Assembly (NCBI GenBank): GCA_030688615.1
Contig: JAUYIZ010000236.1
Coordinates: 1-58,927 of the forward strand
Direction of reading: 5' to 3'
Length of the DNA stretch: 58,927 bases
Source of the DNA: Desulfobacterales bacterium
GTDB lineage: Bacteria; Desulfobacterota; Desulfobacteria; Desulfobacterales; JAUYIZ01
Part shown: in pieces, positions 18,355-27,086 of the stretch
Layout of the letters: each line of letters begins with the position of its first letter
Numbering within the stretch: position 1 is the stretch's first letter
Notes under the pieces: model-generated
Database searches by the model: none
Told to the model about the DNA's origin: nothing
Seen by the model: only the letters and a program-made list of their open reading frames with translations
Position numbers and translations under genes: made by a program

Positions 18355-20159
18355 CGGCACGCGGGATTTTTGCGCCCCTGGACATTCATTTCGCGCAATT
18401 TATCAGCCGGGTGGCGCAAACCGACGATCCGGATCTCTGGCTGGCCGCTGCCATGGTATCCAGCCATACCCGGCAAGGTCATGTCTGCCTGGACCTTGCC
18501 GCCCTGGCCGGGAAAACAACTGTTTGGCAGGGAAAGGGGGAAGAGACGCCCATGGCCTGGCCGGAACTGGAGGGTTGGCGCAGAAAATTGACGGAAAGCG
18601 CCGTGGTGGGAGAACCCGGAGAGTTTAAACCCCTGATCCTGGATGGCGCCGGCCGGCTTTTTCTTTTCCGCTACTGGGATTACCAGGATCGGCTGGCGCG
18701 TCTGATTTCCCAACGGTTGCGCCCATCAGACTCCGGGGTCGATATTTTACGGGTGCGGGACGGCTTGAAACGGCTTTTCCCGGAAAATCCCGGGGGGGAA
18801 ACCGACTGGCAGAAAGTTGCCGCCTTTACGGCCCTGACCAGAAAATTCTGCATCATCTCCGGAGGGCCCGGGACCGGCAAAACGACCATCATCACAAAAA
18901 TCATGGCCTTGCTGCTGGAACAGCATCCGGCAATGCCGCTCCGAATCGCCTTGGCCGCCCCCACGGGAAAAGCCGCTGCCCGTTTGCAGGCGTCTGTTGC
19001 GCGGACCAAAATAAACCTCGATTGCGGGCCATCCATAAAAAATCTGATTCCGGAAACCGCATCCACCCTGCACCGGCTCCTGGGGGCCGTACCAGGCTCT
19101 CCGTATTTCCGTTACAATGAGAAAAATAAGCTTTCCGTTGACCTGGTGGTGGTGGACGAGGCCTCCATGGTGGATCTGGCCCTCATGTCCAAACTGGTCC
19201 AGGCCCTGCCCGTGAGCGCGCAACTGATTCTGCTGGGGGATAAAGACCAACTGGCTTCGGTGGAAGCCGGCGCCGTCCTGGGGGATTTTTGCACGCCGGA
19301 GAATACCGGCAGGTTTTCAAAGCAATTCTGCCGGGAGTACCGGGAAATTGCCGCCAACGAAATGGCCGTGGAGCAATACGGTGACGGGGGCATCTGCGAT
19401 GCCATCGTCCAGCTTGAAAAAAACTACCGTTTCGGCCAGGACAGCGGTATCGGCCAGGTCAGCCGCGCCGTCAATCAGGGCCGGCCGGACCTGTCCATGG
19501 GGATGCTCAGGGCCGGAAAGTATGAAGATATCAGCTTCAAGGATGCCCCGCCGGCTCAAGACCTGACCCGGCAGATGGCCGCATCCATCGTGCGAGGCTA
19601 CCGCAGCTACCTGGGCGCCGCGGATCCCCTGGAAGCTTTCAAACAATTTGAAACGTTTCGGATTCTGTGCGCGTTCCGGCACGGGCCTTACGGCGTTGTG
19701 GCCGTCAACCGGCTGGCCGAGAAAATCCTCCAGGCGGAAAAACTGCTTTCATTGGCCGGCAAATGGTATCCGGGCCGCCCCATACTGATCCAGCGAAACG
19801 ATTATCACCTCCAACTGTTCAACGGCGATGTGGGGATCATTTGGCCCGACCCCGGGGATAAAGACGACCTCCGGGCGTTTTTCCCGTCTGCGGACGGGGG
19901 CTTTCGAAAAATCCATCCCATGAGACTGCCCGAGCATGAAACGGTTTTTGCCATGACCGTGCATAAAGCACAGGGCTCCGAGTTTGATCACATGCTTTTT
20001 CTTCTGCCGGATACGGATTCGCCGCTCTTAACCCGGGAGCTCATCTACACGGCAATGACCCGTGCAAGAAAAAAAGCCGAGATCTGGGGGACGGAAGATA
20101 TCTTTCAGAATGCGGTTTCCCGGCGGAGTGAGCGAACCGGGTCCGGACTGGTTATTTAG
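18327..20159 (+). CDS. recD: Exodeoxyribonuclease V alpha subunit RecD
   Basis: RecD is the fast 5'-3' helicase subunit of RecBCD. The 610-aa protein has an N-terminal RecB-contacting domain without motifs, then the superfamily 1B helicase core: Walker A SGGPGTGKTT (about residues 178-187), Walker B VVVDEASMVD, LLGDKDQLASVEAGAVLGD, and the C-terminal motif VHKAQGSEFDHMLFLLPD. Its length matches RecD, not the longer RecD2, whose hallmark N-terminal extension is absent. It starts inside the recB 3' end, so translation is probably coupled and the three subunits made together. Confidence 0.96.
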   Translation: MVPIDTAALAARGIFAPLDIHFAQFISRVAQTDDPDLWLAAAMVSSHTRQGHVCLDLAALAGKTTVWQGKGEETPMAWPELEGWRRKLTESAVVGEPGEFKPLILDGAGRLFLFRYWDYQDRLARLISQRLRPSDSGVDILRVRDGLKRLFPENPGGETDWQKVAAFTALTRKFCIISGGPGTGKTTIITKIMALLLEQHPAMPLRIALAAPTGKAAARLQASVARTKINLDCGPSIKNLIPETASTLHRLLGAVPGSPYFRYNEKNKLSVDLVVVDEASMVDLALMSKLVQALPVSAQLILLGDKDQLASVEAGAVLGDFCTPENTGRFSKQFCREYREIAANEMAVEQYGDGGICDAIVQLEKNYRFGQDSGIGQVSRAVNQGRPDLSMGMLRAGKYEDISFKDAPPAQDLTRQMAASIVRGYRSYLGAADPLEAFKQFETFRILCAFRHGPYGVVAVNRLAEKILQAEKLLSLAGKWYPGRPILIQRNDYHLQLFNGDVGIIWPDPGDKDDLRAFFPSADGGFRKIHPMRLPEHETVFAMTVHKAQGSEFDHMLFLLPDTDSPLLTRELIYTAMTRARKKAEIWGTEDIFQNAVSRRSERTGSGLVI

Positions 20160-20211
20160 GTACATTGTTTCGTAAACCGGATAAAAATACAATGATCCAA
20201 GGAGGCAGAAA

Positions 20212-20634
20212 ATGACCGAACGGCTCAAGACCAATTACGTGGACCATATCAGTATTGCGGTAAAGGACGTAAAGCAGGCGGAAGCGGATTTTAAAAAGGC
20301 CTTCGGCTGGGAACCGGACGGCCGTTACAAGGATATTGCCGAGAAGATACGGGTCAGCTATTTTATGGTGGGCCAGACAGCCGTTGAAATCATGGAAGAC
20401 CTGGACGGGACAGGGGAGGTGGCCCGGTGGATCGAGAAAAACGGCGAGGGGGTGATGGTGCTCTCCTTCAATGTCGACAGCACCGTTGAAGGGCTCGACC
20501 TGCTCATCCGGAACGGCGCGCGGGTGCTCGACCGGGCGCCCCGGTGGGCCGGGGAACTGAAGCGGCACTTTGCTTTTCTGCACCCCAAGGTGGCCCACGG
20601 CGTGTTGACGGAAGTGATCGATGGAACGTACTGA
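20212..20634 (+). CDS. VOC (glyoxalase-fold) protein, methylmalonyl-CoA epimerase-like
   Basis: A 140-aa protein of the vicinal-oxygen-chelate fold. The opening YVDHISIAVKDVKQAEADFKKAFGW is typical of methylmalonyl-CoA epimerase and relatives, and the C-terminal HPKVAHGVLTEVID supplies a metal-ligand-like His and Glu. Epimerases interconvert the R and S forms of methylmalonyl-CoA in propionate metabolism; here the substrate cannot be fixed from sequence. AAGGAGG precedes the start. It lies 52 bases after recD and 76 before the ferredoxin gene; a promoter-like site between suggests the ferredoxin set can be made separately. Confidence 0.82.
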   Translation: MTERLKTNYVDHISIAVKDVKQAEADFKKAFGWEPDGRYKDIAEKIRVSYFMVGQTAVEIMEDLDGTGEVARWIEKNGEGVMVLSFNVDSTVEGLDLLIRNGARVLDRAPRWAGELKRHFAFLHPKVAHGVLTEVIDGTY

Positions 20635-20645
20635 CACATAATTCG

Positions 20646-20674
20646 TTGACGCGGCTTAAATGGATGGTTAGAGT
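20646..20674 (+). promoter_or_regulatory. Candidate sigma70-type promoter before the polyferredoxin-MetV genes
   Basis: TTGACG (20646-20651), a 17-base spacer, then TAGAGT (20669-20674), about 37 bases before the ferredoxin ATG at 20711. Two AAGGAC ribosome-site-like copies (20688 and 20699) follow. The boxes deviate from consensus, so this is only a candidate. Confidence 0.4.
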
Positions 20675-20710
20675 ATCAAGGGTAAATAAGGACAAAATAA
20701 GGACGACCCC

Positions 20711-21199
20711 ATGGATTTTAAAACCATCGTCGTGCATCCTGAGAGATGCACCGGCTGCGGGGACTGCGAGATTGCCTGCGCGGCTAAAAGCAGCCAGATC
20801 ACCGGTCCCGGCAATTCCTGCATACGTGTGGTCAGTGAAAATGAGGCGGACAACTTTTTTCTTCCCACGACCTGTCAGCAGTGTGAAGAGCCTCTTTGTC
20901 TTGCCGCCTGTGCCAGCGAGGCGATTTATCGGGACGAGGCCCTGTACAGGATATTGATCCGGCGCGACAAATGTGTCGGATGCCGGATGTGCGTTTCCGC
21001 CTGTCCCTTCGGCGCCATGGGGTTTGATGAGCAACGGGGAAAAGCGTATAAGTGTGATCTGTGCGGGGGCGGGCCCGAATGCGTGAGGGTGTGCGGGGAA
21101 AAGGCCCTGGAATTCACCGACACGAGTATGATCCAGAAACCGATAATGCTGCAGGCTGCCTCCAGGCTGGCCGCGGTGATGCGGCCGCGGCCGTTTTAA
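20711..21199 (+). CDS. Four-cluster ferredoxin-like electron-transfer protein (CooF/AorB-like)
   Basis: A 162-aa soluble protein with sixteen cysteines in four groups, enough for four [4Fe-4S] clusters: CTGCGDCEIAC (about residues 14-24), CQQCEEPLCLAAC, CVGCRMCVSACP and CDLCGGGPECVRVC. This arrangement is that of the DMSO-reductase beta-subunit family, including CooF, which carries electrons from CO dehydrogenase, and AOR partner proteins. No catalytic subunit for it is nearby. The next genes encode a second ferredoxin-type protein and MetV, so an electron input to a methylenetetrahydrofolate reductase-type reaction is a reasonable inference. Confidence 0.88.
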   Translation: MDFKTIVVHPERCTGCGDCEIACAAKSSQITGPGNSCIRVVSENEADNFFLPTTCQQCEEPLCLAACASEAIYRDEALYRILIRRDKCVGCRMCVSACPFGAMGFDEQRGKAYKCDLCGGGPECVRVCGEKALEFTDTSMIQKPIMLQAASRLAAVMRPRPF

Positions 21200-21219
21200 T
21201 CCGGAAAGGAAAGGCAATC

Positions 21220-21624
21220 ATGACCTTTTTCAGTGTCAATGAAAAATGCAACGGCTGTCTGGCCTGCGTTCAGAATTGTCCTGCCAGTGCATTAAATTAT
21301 ACGGACCGGGAAAACAGTCGCAGGATTTATCATAACATGTCGCTGTGCGCACGCTGTGGCAACTGCTGGCGAATCTGCCCGCAGGGGGCGATTGAATTTC
21401 AGCAGATGTTGCGGGGCCGGTGGGATGAGGTCGCGGCCATGGAGCTGGTCCGTTGCGGGGTCTGCAACGAACCGATTTATACCGCCGGGGCTGAAAAAAC
21501 GCTCACGAAAAAGATCGGCAGAAGTGTTGCGGCGCTCTGTCCCAGACATAAAAATACGGCTCCCATTGGCACCTGGAAGCGGGTCGCAGCCGGAAGAAGC
21601 GTTCCGGCAGGAGATGGAAAATGA
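21220..21624 (+). CDS. Two-cluster ferredoxin with C-terminal zinc-ribbon-like cysteines
   Basis: A 134-aa protein with two [4Fe-4S] motifs, CNGCLACVQNCP (from about residue 10) and CARCGNCWRICP, followed by a further cysteine set, CGVCNEP and later CPRHK, that resembles the metal site at the end of HycF/HyfH-like subunits. ATG 21220 is preceded by GGAAAGG. The start was chosen there because the longer open frame upstream has no similarity to ferredoxins. Its stop overlaps the metV start (ATGA), so the two are translationally coupled. It probably relays electrons between the four-cluster protein and MetV; that is inferred only from gene order. Confidence 0.85.
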   Translation: MTFFSVNEKCNGCLACVQNCPASALNYTDRENSRRIYHNMSLCARCGNCWRICPQGAIEFQQMLRGRWDEVAAMELVRCGVCNEPIYTAGAEKTLTKKIGRSVAALCPRHKNTAPIGTWKRVAAGRSVPAGDGK

Positions 21625-22295
21625 TTGTAGGAAGCCAGAAACCCTTGGAAGAAATCGTCGCATCCATTTCAACCTACCGTCAGGTGCTTGTTCTGGGCTG
21701 CGGAACATGTGTTTCCGTGTGTCTCACCGGCGGGGAAAGGCAGGCCCGGGCCCTGGCCGATTCGCTGATCCATGCAAACCGGAATGAAACCTGCCCGCCC
21801 GTTTTCAATGTAAATACCATCGAAAGGCAATGCGAGCGGGACTGGATAACGAATTTTCTGGAGGTTCCGGACCATACCGAGGCCATACTTTCCCTGGCCT
21901 GCGGCGCAGGTGTTCAGACGCTGGCAGATGTTTTTCAGGAATTGCCCGTCATTCCGGCCCTGAATACAACTTTCCTCGGGGCCTTGGATGAACCGGGCGT
22001 CTGGAACGAAAAATGCCGTGGATGCGGCGATTGTATCCTCAGCAGCACCGGGGGAATATGTCCAGTGGCGCGTTGTGCCAAAAAGCTTTTCAACGGTCCC
22101 TGCGGCGGATCCGTCAGGGGCAGATGTGAAATCAGCACCGTGATCGGAAGGGATGTCGATTGCGTCTGGCAACTCATCATTGAGCGTCTGGTGAAATTAG
22201 ACAAAATGGACGATTACCATAAAATCCGGTCGCCCAAGGATTGGTCCTGCGAAATCGCCACCGGTCCGCGAAGGCTGGTGCATTCGTCAACCTGA
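21621..22295 (+). CDS. metV: Methylenetetrahydrofolate reductase C-terminal domain protein, MetV-like
   Basis: A 224-aa protein of the MetV / MTHFR_C family, the iron-sulfur and zinc-containing partner of MetF in acetogens and sulfate reducers using the Wood-Ljungdahl pathway. Signatures are LGCGTCVSVCLTGGERQ near the N-terminus and a dense cysteine region KCRGCGDCILSSTGGICPVA, RCAKKLFNGPCGG and GRCEI. A catalytic MetF (FAD-binding barrel) gene is not in this window. It overlaps the upstream ferredoxin by four bases. It may dock with MetF encoded elsewhere or act in another methyl- or C1-linked complex; only the family assignment is firm. Confidence 0.88.
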   Translation: MIVGSQKPLEEIVASISTYRQVLVLGCGTCVSVCLTGGERQARALADSLIHANRNETCPPVFNVNTIERQCERDWITNFLEVPDHTEAILSLACGAGVQTLADVFQELPVIPALNTTFLGALDEPGVWNEKCRGCGDCILSSTGGICPVARCAKKLFNGPCGGSVRGRCEISTVIGRDVDCVWQLIIERLVKLDKMDDYHKIRSPKDWSCEIATGPRRLVHSST

Positions 22296-22321
22296 TAGAA
22301 CGCTCTTGATTTTCCGAACTG

Positions 22322-22522
22322 CTAAACCACGGTTACATTAGCTGCGGCGGGACCTTTCGGGCCCTGTTCGATATCAAAGGTGACCCGGTCGCCTTCATTT
22401 AGGGATTTAAAACCCGTGGCGTTGATGGCCGAATGATGAACGAAGACATCCGGCCCGTCTTCCTGTTCGATGAACCCGAAACCCTTCTGGTTACTGAACC
22501 ATTTCACAATTCCATTTGCCAT
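22322..22522 (-). CDS. Cold-shock domain protein (CspA family)
   Basis: A 66-aa single-domain RNA-binding protein. RNP1 (KGFGFIEQ) and RNP2 (VFVHHSAI) are both present in the standard cold-shock fold, and the length is the family norm. These proteins melt RNA structure and influence transcription termination and translation. The start is ATG 22522, preceded by AAGGA; a longer frame would add twelve residues not found in the family. It has its own strong promoter-like site (22586-22614), giving a leader of roughly 57 bases. It converges with metV and lies downstream of copA. Confidence 0.95.
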   Translation of the reverse strand: MANGIVKWFSNQKGFGFIEQEDGPDVFVHHSAINATGFKSLNEGDRVTFDIEQGPKGPAAANVTVV

Positions 22523-22585
22523 GGTGTTAATTTCCTTCTTCATGTAATAGTAGGACATTCAAACAAATGCCTGGATAATTCGGCC

Positions 22586-22614
22586 TATATACCCAACCGG
22601 AAATCGGATGTCAA
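22586..22614 (-). promoter_or_regulatory. Strong sigma70-type promoter for the cold-shock gene
   Basis: Reading on the minus strand, TTGACA (22614-22609) and TATATA (22591-22586) are separated by exactly 17 bases. The start codon follows about 64 bases later, leaving a moderate leader. Both boxes are at or near consensus, so this is the clearest promoter in the window. Confidence 0.75.
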
Positions 22615-22684
22615 GCCCATTTTTAAAAAGCAGAATTCAGGAGTCAGGAGACAGGAGTCAGAAGTTGTACTTTTTACGAGGCCG

Positions 22685-25129
22685 TCAAATTTTTGCTTTG
22701 TACAGACGCAGACTGTTGGAAACAACCGAGATGCTGCTCATGGCCATGGCCAGGGCTGCCAGAATCGGATGAATCTGTTTTACAGCGTCCGGGAAGGATT
22801 CAAAGGGGGCCAGGATGCCGGCGGCTATCGGAATCAAGGCGACATTGTAAAAAAAAGCGAGGAAGAGATTTTGTTTGATGGTATTCATGGTCTTCCGGCT
22901 GAGGTTGATGGCTTTGGAAACCCCTGTTAAACTGCCGCTGGACAAAATGATATCACCGGTTTCAATGGCGACATCGGTTCCGGTGCCGATGGCAATGCCG
23001 ATATCGGCCTGGGCAAGGGCCGGCGCATCGTTGATCCCGTCTCCCACCATTCCAACTTTTTCCCCTTTTTGCTGAAGTTCTTGAATCTTTAAGGATTTTT
23101 CCTCCGGTCGTACTTCGGCAAAAACCTCGTCAATGCCGACCTGAGACGCCATGGCCCGGGCCGCCTGCAAATTATCACCTGTCAGCATAACAACCTTCAA
23201 CCCTTGCCGGTGCAGTTGAGCGACGGCTTCTTTGGATTCGGGCTTGAGCCGGTCCGAAACGGATATTAAACCCGACAGCCGATTTCCGCGAACCATGACC
23301 ATGACGGTTTGGCCGGCAGATTGAAAGGAATCGATAGAGTCTGTTGCTTGACTGATGTCGATGTTTAATTCATTGAACCACTTGGGTTTGCCCAGTTTAA
23401 CCGGGTGTCCATCCACGCGCGCCTCCACGCCGGAACCGCCCGTGGCCTTGAAATTTTCAGGATGCCACAGTTCAAGACCCTTGGATTTGGCTTCATTGAC
23501 AATGGCTTTTCCCAAGGGGTGCTCAGAACCCTGTTCCACGGAGGCGGCCAGTTTTAAAAATTTTTCCGGTGTCTGATACAATGGATCAAAAGAAATAATA
23601 TCCGCCACGGACGGTTTTCCGACGGTGATGGTGCCGGTTTTATCCAGAACGATCGTATCCAGGTGCGTTGCATTTTCGAGGGCCGCGCTTTTTTTAAAAA
23701 GAATTCCTCTTTCGGCCCCTTTGCCCGTGCCGGCCATGATGGCCGTGGGGGTGGCAAGGCCCAGGGCACAGGGACAGGCGATGACCAGCACGGCCACCAT
23801 CCGGATCATGGCCGGCACGAATTCACCGGTCATGCCCCACCAGAGCGCAAATGTCAGGCCGGCAATCCCGATGACGGCGGGAACAAAAATTGCCGAGATC
23901 CGGTCAGCAATGGCCTGTATGGGCGCTTTGCTTCCCTGGGCTTCCTGGACCATTTTGATAATTTGAGCCAGGGCGGTTTCTTTGCCCACACGGGTGGCTT
24001 TAAACTTCAAAAGCCCTTGCCCGTTTATGGTGCCGCCCACCACGGTTTCTCCCGGATGCTTGTCCACCGGGATGGGCTCGCCGCTCAACATGGATTCATC
24101 CACGGCCGACTCTCCTTCGAGCACTGCGCCGTCCACCGGGATCCGCTCCCCGGGGCGAACCATGAGGATGTCTCCCGCCTGGACACGGGTCAGGGGAATT
24201 TCCTGTTCAGATCCGTTCACCACGACGGTTGCCGTTTTGGGTTGCAGGCCGATCAGTTTTCGGATGGCGCCGCCGGTCTTGCCTTTGGTTCGGGCTTCGA
24301 GCAGCTTGCCCAGTTTGATGAGGGTTATAATCACAGCGGCGGTTTCAAAATATACGTGGGCTCGGCTGGAAGGGGAAAATAATACAGCCAGGGAATAAAA
24401 ATAGGCCACGGACGATCCCAGGGCGATCAGGACGTCCATATTGGCGCTTTGGTTCCGGATACTTTTAAAGCCCCCCACGTAATAATCCCAGCCGGTGTAG
24501 AACTGGACCGGGGTGGCCAGGACCCAGAACAGCCAGTTGACCCACGATGCGTGGCTCCACGGACCGATCAGAGCAAAGTCCCGTGACATGCTCAAAACAA
24601 ACAGCGGCAGAGAGAAAATAGCCCCGATGATGAATTTTTGCGTCTGATCTTTGATTTCCGCACGGCGGGCGGTCTGCTCGGCATCCTCCGAATCCAGCAG
24701 GTCATCCGGCAGGATGGCGTTGTACCCGGCCTTTTGAATCGCCCGGAGGATATCATCCGGGCCGGAAAGGGTCGGCAGGTATTCCACCGCGGCTCTTTCG
24801 GTGGCAAAATTGACCGAGGCGTTCAGAACGCCCGGCACTTTTCGCTGCAGCGCCTTTTCAATGTTTCCCGCACAATTGACGCAGGTCATGCCGGTGACGG
24901 GCAGGTCCATGCGCACCGCTGCGACGTCGTAACCCGATTTTTTTATCGCGGCCAGGATGTCCCGGATCGCGACCTGTCCGGGCTCAAAGGAAACCGTGGC
25001 CTGCTCGGAGGCAAAGTTGACGGCGATATTTTTAACGCCGTTTAATTTCTTGACCCCCCGCTCGATATTTTGTGCGCAATTGACGCAGGACATACCGGTG
25101 ACGGGGAGGGTGACGGTCTGGTCAGGCAT
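22685..25129 (-). CDS. copA: Copper-translocating P-type ATPase CopA with two heavy-metal domains
   Basis: An 814-aa P1B-type ATPase that exports Cu(+) across the inner membrane. Two N-terminal heavy-metal-associated domains carry GMSCVNC (Cys15, Cys18) and GMTCVNC. Then follow eight membrane segments including the ion-path motif CPCALG, the phosphorylation site DKTGT, the nucleotide-binding SEHPLG motif, MLTGDN and the hinge [14 protein letters not shown]. The end NSLRLYK is typical. The extra Asn between the metal cysteines is common. No CueR or CopY/CopZ gene is adjacent, so regulation is not visible. Confidence 0.95.
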   Translation of the reverse strand: MPDQTVTLPVTGMSCVNCAQNIERGVKKLNGVKNIAVNFASEQATVSFEPGQVAIRDILAAIKKSGYDVAAVRMDLPVTGMTCVNCAGNIEKALQRKVPGVLNASVNFATERAAVEYLPTLSGPDDILRAIQKAGYNAILPDDLLDSEDAEQTARRAEIKDQTQKFIIGAIFSLPLFVLSMSRDFALIGPWSHASWVNWLFWVLATPVQFYTGWDYYVGGFKSIRNQSANMDVLIALGSSVAYFYSLAVLFSPSSRAHVYFETAAVIITLIKLGKLLEARTKGKTGGAIRKLIGLQPKTATVVVNGSEQEIPLTRVQAGDILMVRPGERIPVDGAVLEGESAVDESMLSGEPIPVDKHPGETVVGGTINGQGLLKFKATRVGKETALAQIIKMVQEAQGSKAPIQAIADRISAIFVPAVIGIAGLTFALWWGMTGEFVPAMIRMVAVLVIACPCALGLATPTAIMAGTGKGAERGILFKKSAALENATHLDTIVLDKTGTITVGKPSVADIISFDPLYQTPEKFLKLAASVEQGSEHPLGKAIVNEAKSKGLELWHPENFKATGGSGVEARVDGHPVKLGKPKWFNELNIDISQATDSIDSFQSAGQTVMVMVRGNRLSGLISVSDRLKPESKEAVAQLHRQGLKVVMLTGDNLQAARAMASQVGIDEVFAEVRPEEKSLKIQELQQKGEKVGMVGDGINDAPALAQADIGIAIGTGTDVAIETGDIILSSGSLTGVSKAINLSRKTMNTIKQNLFLAFFYNVALIPIAAGILAPFESFPDAVKQIHPILAALAMAMSSISVVSNSLRLYKAKI

Positions 25130-25239
25130 TCAATCACCTTATCTGTTTGACAAGATGGATAAAATAAGGGGACGAAAAACAAAGGGCGGGGTTTTCGTCG
25201 GGGACTGTTTGATTATGGGGCAATCGGCTGTCCCGGTGC

Positions 25240-26535
25240 CTATGAACTGTGAAAAAGATCTTTTTCCGATAAGATGGCCGTCAAGGTGCTATCATCCAGG
25301 TTCATATCCAGCAGCTGTTTCAGGGTCGCCATATGTTGCTGCAAGCGGGCCCTGTCGGTGGATGCGACATAGGACTCGGCCGGCAGCTTGATCTTGGTGT
25401 AATCCACCTGTTTGCCCGCCACCCAGAACTGAAAATCCAGATGCGCTCCGGTGGCCAGGCCGGTACGTCCCACATATCCGATGGTGTCTCCCCGGCGGAC
25501 CTTTTTCCCTGCCTTGATGTCGGCGCCGAAACGCGACAGGTGCGCATACTGGCTGGAATATGTTCCGCTGTGCCGGATCAGGACAAAATTGCCGTCGGTA
25601 TTGTTATAAATGGCCTTCAATACGACGCCGTCTCCCACGCTCATGACTGGGGTGCCGGCCGGGGCGACATAATCGATGGCCGGATGCTTTCGCCGTTCCT
25701 TTAAAATCGGATGTGGTCGGTCCAGGGAAAAACCGGAACTTATGTATCTATATTTCAGGGGAGCCTTCAGGAATGTTTTCGTCAGATTGTTGCCATTTTC
25801 ATCGAAATATCTGTCTCGATTTTTCTCCCTGTAATGATAGATATCATAATTTTTGCCGTGACGGGTCAATCTGGCAGATAAAATGGTTCCCACGTCAACA
25901 GGCTGGTTGCCGACGGTTTTCTCCTCGTAGATCAGTTTGATTTTATCCCCGGTCCGCAGATTCCCAAAATCAACGGTCCCGCCCAGAAGCGTTTTAGTCT
26001 GCAGGACAAGCTTGTTTACCAGGGCCTTGTGCGAGAGCGTCTGCCAGAGCGATGACTCAATGGTTCCTTCGGCAAAGCGGATAAAAGTTTTTACCTCTTT
26101 CTTGCCGGTATAAACCGCAACCGGGGATCTCAGATCAAACACGACATAATCCAGGTCGTTGCGTTCATAGATGAAATACTGCAATCCTTTTTTGGCGGCT
26201 GGATCAATGACGGCATGAAAAGAATTCCCGGCTATCATTTTCCGGACATTGAAAACCGCCGTTGATTTTACAGCGGCCGTGTGTATGACAGGGTAGGGCA
26301 CCTTCCACTGCCTCAGGATCTGTGCCAGGGATTGTCCCGGTTTCACGACACCGCGAATGGTCTTCATGCCGGCGGGAAGGGCGCTGGAGTTGAGGGAGAA
26401 CTGATCAATGACCGAAACCGGAGGTTGCGTTTTATTTTTGGTTTTTGGCGCTGCTTCCGCCCCGGGACGGCTAAACGACAGTAATAGAAGCAGAAAAAAT
26501 GGAAAAAAATACCGGCCTGTTTTTCTCGGTAGCAT
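25240..26535 (-). CDS. M23-family (LytM-like) peptidase protein with altered metal site
   Basis: A 431-aa envelope protein with a signal or anchor segment, a LysM/OapA-like domain (GVVKPGQSLAQILRQW), a beta-rich middle and a C-terminal M23 peptidase domain. M23 enzymes cut peptidoglycan crosslinks using zinc held by H...D and the second His of HXH. Here HPAID and the AHL histidine are present, but HXH reads HLD (GAHLDFQFW), so metal binding may be altered or the domain may act as a regulator of amidases. The start chosen is ATG 26535, just before the signal segment; the frame stays open upstream to a TTG at 26628 inside a mobile element. Confidence 0.85.
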   Translation of the reverse strand: MLPRKTGRYFFPFFLLLLLSFSRPGAEAAPKTKNKTQPPVSVIDQFSLNSSALPAGMKTIRGVVKPGQSLAQILRQWKVPYPVIHTAAVKSTAVFNVRKMIAGNSFHAVIDPAAKKGLQYFIYERNDLDYVVFDLRSPVAVYTGKKEVKTFIRFAEGTIESSLWQTLSHKALVNKLVLQTKTLLGGTVDFGNLRTGDKIKLIYEEKTVGNQPVDVGTILSARLTRHGKNYDIYHYREKNRDRYFDENGNNLTKTFLKAPLKYRYISSGFSLDRPHPILKERRKHPAIDYVAPAGTPVMSVGDGVVLKAIYNNTDGNFVLIRHSGTYSSQYAHLSRFGADIKAGKKVRRGDTIGYVGRTGLATGAHLDFQFWVAGKQVDYTKIKLPAESYVASTDRARLQQHMATLKQLLDMNLDDSTLTAILSEKDLFHSS

Positions 26536-26578
26536 AATTAAATCCGGAATCAGTTGAGAGTGAGCGGGAAAATGCGTC

Positions 26579-26720
26579 AAGACCTTTGCAAAACCCCCTA
26601 TTTTGCCCGATTTCTGTGTCAGGCTCAAATTTTAATCCTCAAAATACTAAATGTATTCCTCCGGTTAAAATTTTCGCCTTCCTTGAACTCGAACAAAATT
26701 TGACATTTTTCAAAGGTCTC
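26579..26720. mobile_element. 142-bp MITE-like element, type A, copy 1
   Basis: Exactly 142 bp. Left end AAGACCTTTGCAAAA and right end TTTTTCAAAGGTCTC are inverted copies, and GCGTC flanks it on both sides (26574-26578 and 26721-26725). Its centre matches the copies at 43177 and 56927. It stands just upstream of the M23 gene, and a minus-strand frame starting in the element (GAGGA seven bases before TTG 26628) runs in frame into that gene. It encodes no transposase. Confidence 0.88.
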
Positions 26721-27086
26721 GCGTCGTATAAGAAGCCCGGGAAAGGCCCTAAGACCCCGTAAACCCAATTTGCAGAATTTAGTAAAAATAAAAGTCGATG
26801 TCAATGATTAATTGAAAAAATCTGTAATACGGGCCCACGGCAAACATCAGCTTCCGTCACAGGGAATTTGACCCGGCATTATTTTCTTGACAAAACGGGC
26901 GGAATTTTTCTAAAGATACAAAATTGTTCCCAATTGAACTTCTGAACCTGGCGGACCAGATCTGCCTGAGAAGCTGATGGGTCAGAGTATCTTCCGCAAC
27001 CCGGATTTTGCGCATCGCGCTCTGCAAGTCACGGCATTCCCCAGCGGGATTCCGGCGAAAAACCTTTAGCATAACAGGAGACGGCC

